A DNA stretch of 64,000 nt, taken from assembly GCF_026745355.1 (NCBI RefSeq), contig NC_079210.1:29785116-29849115 (forward strand). Reading direction: 5' to 3'. The notes beneath the pieces were generated by a model. It had not been told where the DNA came from. It was given only the letters and a program-made list of their open reading frames with translations, and did not search any database. The position numbers and the translations under genes were made by a program. Below are positions 42,652 to 54,229 of this stretch, in pieces (position 1 is the stretch's first letter; each line of letters begins with the position of its first letter). Origin of the DNA: Beta vulgaris subsp. vulgaris (taxonomy: Eukaryota; Streptophyta; Magnoliopsida; Caryophyllales; Amaranthaceae).

Positions 42652-43779
42652 GGCCCAAAATCGTAATTTGGGCATAACTCCTAGCTCAGACATCAGAATT
42701 GAGCGATTCAAAAGCCTAACATGTTTTTTTTACCATTTCTAAGGGGTTTGTAAGATCAGAAGCTGAATAAGATGAAGTCCAGTTTTTTTTGCGTTTGTTT
42801 CCTGCTTATCTCGGCCCAAAATCATAATTTGGGCCTAACGCGTAGCTCGGACATCAGAATTGAAAGATTCCAAAGCCTGACATGTTTTTTTACCATTTCT
42901 AAGGGGTTCGTGAGCTCGGAAGTTGAATTCCTAGAAGTCCGATTTTTCCCGTCTGTTCATTGCTCAACTTGGCCCAAAATCGTAATTTGGGCCTAACTCG
43001 TAGCTCGGACATCAGAATTGAGAGATTCAAAAGCCTGAAATGTTTTTTTTTACCGTTTCTAAGGGGTTCGTGAGCTCAGAAGCAGAATTCGTTGAAGTCC
43101 GATTTTTCACGTCTGTTTCTAGCTTATCTTGGCCCAAAATCATCATTTGGGCCTATGTCCTAGCTCGGACATCAGAATTGAGGGATTCAAAAGCCTGACA
43201 AGTTTTTTTTAACATTTCTAAGGGGTTCATGAGCTCAGAAGCTTAATTCCTTGATGTTTGATTTTTCGCGTTCTTTTCCTACGCATTTGAGCCCAAAATC
43301 GTAATTTGGGCCTAACTCATAGCCCGGACACCAGAATTGAGCGATTCAAAAGCCTGAATTTATTTTTTACCATTTCTGAGGGGTTCGTGAGCTCAGGAGC
43401 TGAATTTGTTGAATTCTGATTTTTCGCTTCTGTTTCCTGCTCATCTTGGCTCAAATTCGTTATTTGGGCCTAACTCCTAGCTTGGACATAAGAATTGAGC
43501 GATTCCAAAGCCTGACATGTTTTTTTTACCATTTCTAAGGGGTTTGTGAGCTCATAAGCTGAATTTCTTGAAGTCCGATTTTTCGCGTTTGTTTCCTGCT
43601 CATCTTGCCCAAAATCGTAATTTGGGCCTAACTCCTAGCTCGGACATTAGAATTGAGCGATTCAAAAGCCTGAATTGTTTTTTCACCATTCCTAAGGGGT
43701 TCGTGAGCCCAGAAGCATAATTTGTTGAAGTCCGATTTTTCGCGTCTGTTTTCGCCTCACGTGGAACCAAAACTGTAAG
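42652..43779 (+). repeat. Satellite array, monomer about 160 bp, right part
   Basis: About seven more monomers in the same orientation and phase as the left part, ending at about 43779 within a monomer. The last two show a ggaaccaaaactgtaa variant. Confidence 0.9.
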
Positions 43780-44840
43780 AATGTTACATGAACCTTCAGG
43801 GATTATGCACAACCATGCGAAAAGGTGAGAAATTCAAGGTAAATAGACCACACTTGAAGTTGTGCCATACAAGTGCTACTATGGGTCTAGTTGAGGAACT
43901 CTACCTCCAAGCACCATCATCACTTGACCAATGAGGGGGAGGTAAACAATAATGCGAAACCTTAATAAACCAACGTTGATCGAGAGCAACTCTTCTCTCT
44001 TTTTTCTTTTTCTTCCTTTTTCTTGTAGTTTTTTTTTTAAAAAAATTACTTATTTAGAATAGTGAGAGAAAATTTTTCATATGTTGGAACTGTATAATGC
44101 AGGCATGTGGTTCAGGGGTTACAATTCAAAGCTTCGCAATGAAACAAATAAAAAAAGAGGCACGAAAACTCAAAGACTATAGCTCACTAGGAACCGCCCG
44201 GGTGGGTCGAGCGTATCTCGCCTGAGCTCACATGACTGGCAAAATCGCAACAATTGAAAAACAATATAAGGACGGGTTCACTACGCACCGCACCGGTGGG
44301 TCGGGCACATTTCGCCCGGCCCGACCCGCAAGCATTAATCTCTTGGGCAAAAATCGCAAAACACGAAAAAAATACTAAGGAAAAGTTACACTCAGGCGGG
44401 TCGGGTGGCGAACAGCAAACAAGAGCTTCCTCATTAAACCCACGAAATTTCTTTTCTCTTTCATAACTCCATCATCTTCTTCCCATTTCTCTCTCTACTC
44501 CAACCAAAACCCCAAACCCTAACACCATCTCTCCTCTAAAGTTCATCCTTCACACCCAAACTCCCATTTAATTTTCACAATTCTTCATCTCCTCTTCACC
44601 CTTATCACTTTCCCCACTCCAATTATCCTCTTCCTCACCTAAATCACTCACTTTCTCTCTCCCTCTTTCTTGGGTTTATTGAGTAAAGGTTTTAATTTTG
44701 TGATAATTCTTGATAATTTTGCCTTGTAAATAGTGTTCCTACCCTTAATTGTGACATGTAAGAGGATTTTAATCAGATTTTTGTGAAGTGTCTAACTTTG
44801 TCCACCATTGTTGTTTCTTAAAGCTTTCTCATCATCTCCA
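43780..44840 (+). other. Leader-like region upstream of the Athila-like reading frame
   Basis: No gene. 44180-44420 is GC-rich with repeated gggtcgggc-like words. 44460-44680 is CT-rich, including aaccccaaaccctaac, resembling the leader sequence before the first frame of Athila elements. An LTR boundary could not be fixed. Confidence 0.45.
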
Positions 44841-45990
44841 ATGGCAGCTCATCGCGGTATAGTTAAGGCAGACCCTACATATCCCCAGATCATATTTAAA
44901 GACGAAGAACAACGGGTACATTTCCACAAACTTAAACATCGCATGATTTATCCTAATCGATTTGTTAGTCGCGATCTCTTGCTTGCACTTGGCATTATTG
45001 GAATTACACGGATCTTGTTTGGGGTAGTTGGTAGTTGGGGTTTTTACAATGTATCATGGAACCTATGTCAATATAACACTTGCATTTTTAAGCTCCCTTG
45101 AAATCTGTAAGCATTCATCGCATGATCACATCTTGTATTTTAGGATTGCCAATACGGACAGTAAGTTAACTATTAGGAAATTTATCCAACTGTCTGGGAT
45201 GACTATTCGGGGAGATAGGATGAAACCCGAAACTATGTGGTTGGGGCTCTTTTGGCAAGTTTTCACTAGAGTATCTGGTCACCAACATTTGCAAATGAAG
45301 ACTGTTCACAATCCAAGCATCCGATTCCTCTTAAAATATTTCAAAGGTACTATTTTTGGGAGGTAGGAACCCAACACTACCTGTACTGAGAAGCTCACTG
45401 CTTTGAGGACCTATTTGTGGCCTACTATAATGAAAATGCAGTTTGATCTTGATTATGCCTTATGTATCATCTGCACAAATGTTCCACCACATACCCCACT
45501 TTCGAGGAGGATGGCAGTGTTAGGTCCTCCGTGCCTATTGTTGTTGGGGTTGGGGGGGTTAGTCACCCACATTGCGTGTCATTTTGGATATTTTTAAAAT
45601 TGGAACAATGTAGTTCCAGGGGCCATTTACCTTAATCTTGACCATTTTCTTTCGGCCCAATATTCCGTGGACAACTGAGGTCCATGTATGACGAATGTTT
45701 TGCAGTGTAAGGAACTAAATATGACTGCTAACACTTAGGCTATTGAGCGTCTTGAGTATCGTGTAAACACTATTCACACCCGTGTGGACACTATATACAC
45801 TAACCAACATGTAGCTTTGTTCATTATGTATGATGAGTATTGCAGGACCAGTATAATAGGTCGGTCTGGTCCACACCCCAGTTGGTACACTTAGAACCCC
45901 ACCTATGGTGCTAGTGGTGCCGGCACTAGTGCTCCTGATGGTGATGAAGATGATAATGAGGATGATGATGACTCCATGGACAACTAAGGT
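44841..45990 (+). pseudogene. Athila ORF1-like protein, frameshifted
   Basis: The first piece starts MAAHRGIVKADPTYPQIIFK and continues with NRFVSRDLLLALGIIGI, typical of the Athila ORF1 family. A frame change near 45030 leads to VNITLAFLSSLEICKHSS, FRIANTDSKLTIRKFIQLSG and, later, in further frames, LLLLGLGGLVTHIACHFGYF and an acidic aspartate-rich end (DEDDNEDDDDSM). The protein's function in the element is not established (Gag-like or of unknown role). Stops and frameshifts rule out expression as one protein. Confidence 0.7.
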
Positions 45991-47520
45991 CCATGTTCCT
46001 CTCCTTCCCCTTCTTACAATGTAGACATTGCGAAGTTCAACATGGGGAGAGGATGCCTCTTATGTATATGGTATTTTTTATCTTACTCTTTAGGCAGTTT
46101 AATGCTTTTCTAGTTTAGTTTAGCATAGGTAGTTAGTTTCCTTTTTAACTAGAACTCGGAAAAAAAAAACAAAAAAAATGAAATATTGCTAAAAAAAACA
46201 CAGCGAAAATACGAGTTGAATATGAATGTATTGATTGCTTCCTTATGCCCTAAAATGTGCTTTGAAAAATGATTTAACTCAATTTACTAGATAGTTGGGC
46301 ATTTGTGATTGTGATGTGATCTCTAGTTGCCTTGATCTTGAATGGATTTTGATGATAAAGCGCCTACTTTGATTCCAAGCTTGAACTGGTTCTACTATGA
46401 GGATTTATTCTAGCCTTCTATATCTAGTCTATTTTTATGCGTAGTTCCTCGTAGCATTCTTATATTGATTTTGGCATTGTACTCGTTGATTTCTGATGGA
46501 TTTGGACATGTGCTGTGATAGAGGCGTTCATTTGTTTAATTTCGAAGCCTCGACGTTGTTAAATGATTATTTTCCTCCCTAGCTCCGCTGAACCTAATGA
46601 CCTTTTTCTCTATACTGAGCCACATTACACACCTTGAGCCATTACAATGATTATTATCCTAATCCTAACTGGGGGAGCATTTGTTAGGTTGATAGTATGA
46701 GGTGTGGTCAATTATGTGGGTTATTTGCAAATAATATCACGTTGGTAGAAAGAAAAGAACAATAGTAAAGTGAAAAAAAAAACAAAAAAAATAATACATG
46801 GAAAGTCTTCATGATCTTCAGTCATTAAGCTTCAAAAAAAAAATTGATTCATGAAAAATTATTGAAAATTATACTAAAGGAGACGACTATTGGTATGCTC
46901 GTGATATTTCAAAGTTGTTTGTTATATTGGTCATGTTGTTGAGGCCATGGGAGTTTTTTCGACCACATCTAGTCTTTACTAGTGATTTTGCTCCCCTTTT
47001 CTTAGCTTTTCCACCACATTACCTAAATAATTTCCTTACCTTTACCCAAGCCCCATACAACCCTAAGAAAGACCTCTTGAGCACGTGTTTGATCGTTTGT
47101 TGGAATAATACTGAGTCAATGTGCCAAAGCTGAAGATTAAGTTTGTTATTTGAGTCGATCTGATTAGGATGAGCAATATTATACCTTTCTAAACACATGA
47201 AAGTGTGAGCGGGAAGAGATATTATGGTTGGGTTGATGAGTTATCGGGCACATATTATGCTCGCCACAAAAATTGAGACAAGTGACACCTCGGTGAGAAC
47301 CTTTTCAAGAATTGCATGTTATGTAAGGCAACTAAATTTGATGGTATGCTTAGTTGATTGATGGTTAGGGTGATTTGAACAACTTAACTTGAATTTTTCT
47401 TGCTTAAAGGATTTTGAGTTTGAAAATTTTAGAGTCTGAATTTCTTACTTGAGGGGTGAAGCAATTTTAATCATGTTCATGTAGTGCTTTGCTTGGGGAC
47501 AAGCAAAGCTTAACTTGCGG
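45991..47520 (+). other. Non-coding interior of the Athila-like element
   Basis: No pol domains were recognised between the ORF1-like piece and the 3' end, so the element is deleted or a non-autonomous form. 46660-46680 has a ctgggggagcatttg motif. 47490-47525 has gcttggggacaagcaaagc followed by a purine-rich cggagtttgaa, matching the usual Athila region before the 3' LTR. Confidence 0.5.
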
Positions 47521-47525
47521 AGTTT

Positions 47526-48960
47526 GAAATGTCTATTTTATATAGATTTGTTTACCCCCGTCTCTCATTGAGTATATATTGATCTTAATTGTGCTCTTCG
47601 AATCCATTTTTTGTACTAGTGGTGTCCTTGCAGTGTGTTTGTAGTTTCAGGTTCATCATTGTAGGAATTAACTTGTTTTAGTGCATTTCCTACTCATTTA
47701 TACCACTACAAGAAATGATGTACTTTTGAGAGCACAAACATTTTGCTTGGGTTGGATTCTATATTTCAAGAGCTTGCCAAGAGTGATCACTGGCCTATTC
47801 CGATAAATAGCACAAGAGTTATGGCATTTTGAAGATTAGAATTTGGCCGCCATAGACCTGAAGACCGCCTGGTCGGGCGACAACCACCTTAGCTGATCGG
47901 GGGACTTTACTTAGCCACATTTTTTGGAAAAGAGTGAAAGCAAAGCTGCTTGCGAACCCGACCGGGCGACATCTGCCAGGATTGGTCGGGCGAGACGATC
48001 TTTTGTGGGAAAGTAGCTACTGAAAGACCACTCGGTCGGGTGAGACGAACACTTCATGGCACATGATGACTGCCTAATCGAGCGGGGCTTTTTTAAAGTA
48101 TTTCGAAGAGTGTGTTGCGCTAGTTTGACTTTTCATATCAATACTTATCCTTTTCGGGTAAAAACGCTTCTTATTATTATTATTATTATTTCATTCATTA
48201 GTTTTTTAAGTAGTTTAATTCTCTCAAGAACCCTAGTTTATTATACATTACAAATTCATTCAAGATTCAATAGAGTAATTTCTAGATTTGTTCTTCAATT
48301 GGTATTTTTTCTCATCCCTTATTGTTCCCTTTTTAATTCTTCTTTGATATTCCGTCATGTTGCTATCTTATTTAATTATGATTATATTTTTCCCAATTAT
48401 GTGTGAGTAGTTTAATTTATAGGGATTTGGGATCTATGTATGTACACGAGGGAGGGATTGAATGATTGTTTAATTCAATTAGTTTTTTGATTCTTGCTAT
48501 TGAGTTACTTAAGTTAATCTACAAGTTTGGCAAGTTATGTTGATTATTGTTCCAATAAAAAGTTATAGACCGAGAGGTACGATTTTTATAAGCTCTCAAT
48601 AGTAGGCTTAGTGATCTATGATCATGAGAGATTGACTTAGTGAGCTTCGAGGGAGGTAATGTTCGAGAGAAATTACATTTGCCCTAATTAGATTATTCCA
48701 TTGAGTTCTTCAATCATTATTCTTAATTTCCTGAATTGCATATATGATGAATCGTTCCCTAATCTTTTCCTTATTTTATATTTGTGATTTGATTATTTAC
48801 TTAGTTCATTAAACTAACCCTTTTAATCTGATTTAGTTAGTTTAATATTAGATTTCAGATACAATAGTATAACTGTGCGCGTGTTTTTATTTCGCCTACG
48901 CGGTCTAAGCGTGTATTATATTTGACTACCACATTGTTGGTTTTATTGAAAATCGTTTTG
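47526..48960 (+). mobile_element. Probable 3' LTR of the Athila-like element
   Basis: It begins about TGAAATGTCTATTTT after the putative polypurine tract and includes GC-rich tcgggcgaga-type stretches (47850-48080), a run of ATT trinucleotides and a aaccctagtttatt motif, all typical for Athila LTRs. The right end is not defined, no 5' partner was found and no target duplication was established. Confidence 0.5.
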
Positions 48961-49500
48961 AAAGAAGTCACCAACAATTATTTTTAGGAAGAATCATAAA
49001 CCTTATTGGATATGGGAAAATCGTAGGGACAAATTATCAAATGTAGATTTTCTCGTCATGACTCGATAAATGGTCAAAGTGAATCAAAGATTGAGTTCAC
49101 GGGTGAGGGTGCAACACAGTCAGGATCTATGTTGCCCATCGCTGGCCTCTACTAAATATCGATTCATTACAAATTTTATGCAAAAGAATGATCATCTAAT
49201 ATTTTTATACACCCTAAAAATATTTAGTTTAAGTTGGTTCAGGAAACACATAAAAAGACTACTTTTTTAGTGATATGTCAATATGCAATCAATTTACAGG
49301 AAACCTAGGAGGTTGTCCAAATTAATCTGATTAATATTAGAACAGTTCTTTAGGTCTTTATTAGAAAAATTAACATGTGGGTGATAAAAGCAATCCAGTA
49401 GGAACAATCATATAAAATTCATATAATGATCAGGCAGGCATAAAATATACAAAGGCGAAAATAATATGAAAATAAAATAAAGCATAGAAAACAGGTTAGA
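48961..49500. other. Spacer or degraded element
   Basis: No gene or clear element end was recognised. Confidence 0.4.
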
Positions 49501-50462
49501 CTATACAATAGAGTGATTTCGTATTAAAGATCGACATCAAGAAAGAAAATTGATAGTAACTTCAATATAAAAATATTTTCTTTAAGGATCCTCAAGATTA
49601 TACCTATACGGTTTAGATTGAAAAGCACAACGATCTTTAGGCGGAGCAATCGTGGAACCAAGAACGCAGTGTGATTAGGAATAGATTAAAAGTATTGAAA
49701 GTATTGGAGTGTTTCAGTATTTTCAGAGTCGACGTGTATTTATAAGGATTTTTCGTATTCGTAAAATAATAATGAAAAAGCCTCCCTTGATTCAGGAAAT
49801 CAGGAGTATTTATAGGCAGAATGACATCGCACCTCATGCGCCAGCTGCGCCTGGTGCGGCTGACGTGTCAAGCACATGACGTGGCATGCCCAGTAAAGAG
49901 CGTACACGTGGCACGCATTTTGAAAAAGATAAAAAAGAAATTCCGCGTCCCAAGAGGAGAACTGCGCTTGACGCAGGACTCTAAATGAGCCAGAAATCCA
50001 CGTGTCAAGTGCAGATTAGTGCACCTGGCACAAGTGGATAGACCTGCGCCTGACGCACAGTTGTGTGCCAAGCGCAAGGTCCTACGCCAGGCGTAACCAA
50101 CCTGGCTTCTTGCAAGCCTTCGCCAGCTTTGTTTGAAATCGTGTTTACAATATTTATTTTATCCCTTTAATTACGGATATTTGATTTTACGGGATAAAAT
50201 CTAATTTTAACTTATAAAAATATCTTTTGAAAATATTTATTAAAATAAATCAATTAATTACCGCTTAATTGGTCTTTTCAAAGAATTGGGCTCAAATACA
50301 ATTAATTATCATGAAATAATTATTAAGGCTTTACATAATCATTTTGAAATACAATTTTGTAGTAGTTATGTAGCTTTCTCTTGCCTTGGATCGCACCGAC
50401 TAATACCGCGGTATGTTTCATCATTGGATCTTTAAATGGGAAGACACGATTTTGTTTCCACA
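49500..50462 (-). mobile_element. LTR of a minus-strand retrotransposon (3' LTR candidate)
   Basis: On the minus strand, a polypurine tract (complement of 50463-50477, reading CAAAGTGGGGGCTTC) is followed at 50462 by TGTGGAAACAAAATCG, a normal LTR start. A TATAAATACTCC lies about 650 bp further along (near 49810), as expected for an LTR promoter. The far end is not defined; 49500 is approximate. The GC-rich 49830-50110 has repeated words such as tgcgcctg and cgcctggcg. Confidence 0.5.
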
Positions 50463-50810
50463 GAAGCCCCCACTTTGACTGAGGTTCATGTTACCGAAAG
50501 TCAAAGTATATGGTGTCGGGATGGAGGACGATTCTAAATGCTCTGCAGTTTATAACTGATATATATAAGCTGGTCTCTGCAAAACAAATTTAATATGCAC
50601 AACAATAACTACAAGCAATCTGATTACCTACAGGGAAAGATGTTAAAAGATAGGTGCAAACGACTCAGACAAAGCACATAATGATACAATAATGCAAACT
50701 TAACTCTCTAAGGATGCATGAGACGCTATGCAAGGATTAAGTTTATGCAAATCTAGGGGATGACATGTCATGCAAGGTCAGCTTTATGCAAGACTAGAAT
50801 GTATGTAATG
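50463..50810 (-). other. Interior 3' part of the minus-strand LTR element
   Basis: It contains the polypurine tract at its left edge and then no recognised coding region. CACTA copy 3 is inserted in it; the sequence continues at 52267. Confidence 0.45.
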
Positions 50811-50813
50811 CAA

Positions 50814-52263
50814 CACTAGTGGAAAATGCCCATCTGATGCGGTCAAAATCGGGCTTACTAATGCGGTTTTGGTTCGCATCAGGTGGGCTCGCAGCAGTTA
50901 TGAGCGACAAACTGATTTGGTCCATAACCGGATCAGTTTCTCACTAACTGATATCGTTTTGCAAGACCACGTTAGTTTGGGGGTCATGGAATTTTAATAA
51001 AAACCTGCTTTGCACTACAGGTTTGTAGACTACAACAACAAAGCAGGGCCGAGTAACGAACAAAAGACAAAACCTAAACAATTATACAGGTCTAAGCAAG
51101 GAAAATTCGAAAAAATTCAAATCTAATAACAAATATTACACAAACTAAAAATGAATTCAATTATACAAATATTATACAAACTAAAAATGAATTCGATTTT
51201 ACAAATATTATACAAACTAAAAAATTCATATCTAATAACAAATATTATACAAATAACAATGGTGGTGGTTGTTTAAAAAGTACAGAGGAATTTCGACAGA
51301 TCTAACAAAATTAATGGATATGTGTAATTCAAAAAATTATGTAAGTGATTAAATCTGACAGATGTAAAAAAGAAATTACACAAATAAAACACAAGGCTTC
51401 GAAACTAAATATCGAAAACCAAAACCTAGCTTGACGGGAATTTCGACCTTCACCGGGATTTTTGACCTACCTTGACGGGAATTTCGACCTTCACTGGATC
51501 TTCGACCTTCACCGGATCTTCGACCTTCACATGAGCTTCGATTGTTCGTGAGGAATGCATCAAAAACACGGGTGAAAAGTTCAGAGATCGAAGACGTACT
51601 AATTGGGGAAAATTCAGGCAAAGCACCGAGGTTGAAGAAGACCATCATCCAAGACATGAATAAGCACTGCTAGATCGAGAAGAGTGTGCATTGTTAAGAA
51701 TTAATGAAAGATTATGCTTGAAAAGTAACTCACTTGAAAAAGATAAATTCGGTAAAAACTGATTGAGGATCGTTGTTTGAATTTGGGGATTTTTTTGGTG
51801 GGGGTTTACCAGTTTAGGGTTTGGGGAGGGGGGGCTGATGAGAGAGGTGAAATGATGAGGGATTTGCCAGTTTAGGGTTTGGGGAGGGGGGGCTGATGAG
51901 AGAGGTGAAATGATGAGGGGTTTGCCAGTTTAGGGTTTGGAATAGGGGAAAGGTGTGATGAGAGAGAAGAGATGAGGGGGCGTTTAGGGTTTGGGAGTGA
52001 GGAGAGGAGGGTCGTTCCTTTTGGGCCGTTCTAAGGGAGTAAGCAGGGAGAAATGAATGAAAAATCTGATGCGGTCCACCAAATCACATTAGATTTTTAA
52101 AAAAAATTGCATCAGTTTTTTTTTTATTTGATGCGGTCCACAAGAGGACCGCATCAGATTATCCTCCCAGCTTTCCCTCCCATTTTTAATGTTCATTTTC
52201 AGATGCGATTTTACAAAAATCGAATCTGTTATTAAGTGACATATAAGATTTTTTCCACTAGTG
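50814..52263. mobile_element. CACTA-type non-autonomous transposon (copy 3)
   Basis: Left end CACTAGTGGAAAA, right end TTTTTTCCACTAGTG, with CAA at 50811-50813 and 52264-52266. The right end is the inverted counterpart of the left end of copy 1 (they share the gtcacttagt and tatatgtcactta-type sequence), so copies 1 and 3 belong to one family in opposite orientation. Subterminal ctgatgcggt words are repeated. 51780-52020 has a threefold tandem repeat with gatgagagaggtgaaatgatg and tttgccagtttagggtttgg. No transposase is seen. Confidence 0.85.
51798..51960. repeat. Tandem repeat in CACTA copy 3
   Basis: About 2.5 copies of a 68-bp unit with a tttagggtttggggagg and gatgagagaggtgaaatg core. Confidence 0.75.
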
Positions 52264-52266
52264 CAA

Positions 52267-53506
52267 GGTTAGGGTTTTGCGAGGCAGCAATGCAAAGTCA
52301 GGATTTTGCAAGGCTAGAAGATGTGTAGAATGATAGAATGGTGAGAAATAGATAGAATGATTTTCGAAAATCGTTTTTAGTAATCATCGAGGTTCGTGAA
52401 ATGAGGTCCACGGATTACAACTTCTCGGGAGTTTGATTTGATTTGGAGGAACCACCACATATAGGAAGCCCCCACTTTGGGTGAGCTTGCCTTGAATTTG
52501 GCATTATGAGCCTTGATTGAAATGTAGTTAACATGTCTTGAACGTTAAAAGTTGTCGTTGGGGATCCTTCTTTGGGAAGTCGATGCAGGCAAAGTCAGAT
52601 ATCTGCAGAGACCATGGAATTGTCGGAGAGTCCATCAGGAAAAGGAGAGTTTGGATTGAAAAATAAAAAAGTTTGAATTTGTGACTTAGATGAATGTAGG
52701 TGGGAAAAGGCTTTAACGAAGCTCGGTTCATACTCGAGTCTATGTCGGGGTGTAGAAAGAGATTATGCTCCCGAACTCTAGAAACTCAAATCATCAGAAC
52801 TTGATTAATTTATTTTATTGAAGTGGTAGGACCTCGAGATAAGGATTCCTGCGTATCCTTGTGGAATCAGATCATTCGTAGTTCTGGATCTGATTTTTTT
52901 TTGTGCCCTAACTTTTGCCTAGCCCGCCCTTTCGGGTTTTCAACCTAGCGGGTTTGAACATACCTCGAGTATGGAGTTAGGGTGGATGAAAGGTTGAGAG
53001 TTGTAAGGTTTGAGGCTTAGAAGGTTGAATTTGCTAGGATAAGGTAAGGATCATGGATTCGAAATATATGGGTTAAAGGTTTGACATATTTTGGATCATA
53101 CGGCTAAGGTTTTGATGTATTGAAGAAATTTGACTGAGGGGTAGAACTTGTGTGCAAGCCCCCTTTTCATTTGTTTGCTTCTGGCTCTTTCTTTTTGTCA
53201 TTTTTTGCTTTGTGCGTTTTTTTTAGCTTTCGATTTTTTTTTATTTCGCACATTGAATTTTTTACTTTTTGTTTTTACCTGGCATTGTTCTATTTTGATG
53301 TAGTACGACTTGCACACAAGTTTGGTTTAGGGTATTGGAAGGCTTGAAAAATATTTATGGAGTTTTAAATTGAAAGACTATTTGGCTAATGGAGATGATG
53401 GCTTTAAGGATTTTTGCTTTTCCTTGGTTGTATGTGGATGGCCTATGAAAGTTAATGGAAGGGAGAAGGAAATAAATCCTGATCCAAAGTATGCCTATTT
53501 TTTATT
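52267..53506 (-). other. Retrotransposon-derived non-coding sequence left of LINE 1
   Basis: At 52464-52480 aagcccccactttgggtg is a second polypurine-tract-like sequence of the same kind as at 50463. 52840-52960 has ggattcctgcgtatcc and a gcccgccctttcgggtttt motif that I associate with the 3' non-coding part of large Ty3 elements. Short open frames here are low-complexity and not supported. Confidence 0.45.
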
Positions 53507-53729
53507 TATTATTATTTATTTCTTTTTTTTGGTAAAAGGTAAGGAATTATATTACCAAAAAAGCATTCAAGCTCCACCAAACAAAAAACCAATTCAACAA
53601 CAAATACTCCTCAAAGCAAAAACATACACATGCCCTAAACTACCAAGCACCAGAGACACCACAAAACACTACAAAAACTACATTACATTGTATTCCATTT
53701 TTCCTTGCTCAAAACTAATTCTGCTGTTG

Positions 53730-54178
53730 ACTTATTTTTTCACAAGTTTGACAAGCTTATCTAGATGAATAACCATAGCATTCCAAAGAGCAGCATTTCG
53801 TGCATACCATATGAAGTACACTGTAGCAGCCAACGTAGCAAAGCAAAACTTATTATGAATTTTCCTTTAATACTTTCTGCCCGATTTCTTCCAATTCACA
53901 TACAAACTCTCCTGGTTGTTTGATTTAATTCCCAACCAGTCCAATAACTTCTCACATACCTTACGGTTGTACTGGCAACGAAAGAAAAGGTGGTTGCAAG
54001 AATCACATCCCTGATCACACAACAGGCAGTTTTGATTACTACAAATCCCATCAGCAACTAGTTTGTTTTTAGTCTTCAATCTACCCAAAGCAGCAAGCCA
54101 CCCTATAAATGAGTACTTAGGAATATTAAATGAATTCCATACCCATAAATGCCATATAACTTTGGTTAAATCATCCAC
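53730..54178 (-). pseudogene. LINE 1 C-terminal zf-RVT domain
   Basis: The 103-codon piece contains KVIWHLWVWNSFNIPKYSFI, then RLKTKNKLVADGICSNQNC, then CLLCDQGCDSCNHLFFRC, the cysteine/histidine cluster of the zf-RVT family found at the end of plant L1 ORF2. A continuing trace in another frame to about 53730 gives a YFIWYARNAALWN motif, also usual for this region. The role is unknown but the position is typical. Confidence 0.8.
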
Positions 54179-54229
54179 TAACCAATTATAACCTGCCTTT
54201 ATACTATAAGAACCGGAACCATCAAGCCA

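Noticed and set aside
38399..43779. A CRISPR-like array
   Set aside because: The repeats are contiguous 160-bp monomers without unique spacers, in a plant nuclear context.
47704..47715. CACTACAAGAAA, the canonical CACTA terminus
   Set aside because: No inverted partner or target duplication was found nearby; it may be a chance match in an LTR.
53150..53768. Plus-strand open frames of 65 and 132 codons
   Set aside because: Low-complexity composition; the second one overlaps the A-tail and 3' end of LINE 1.
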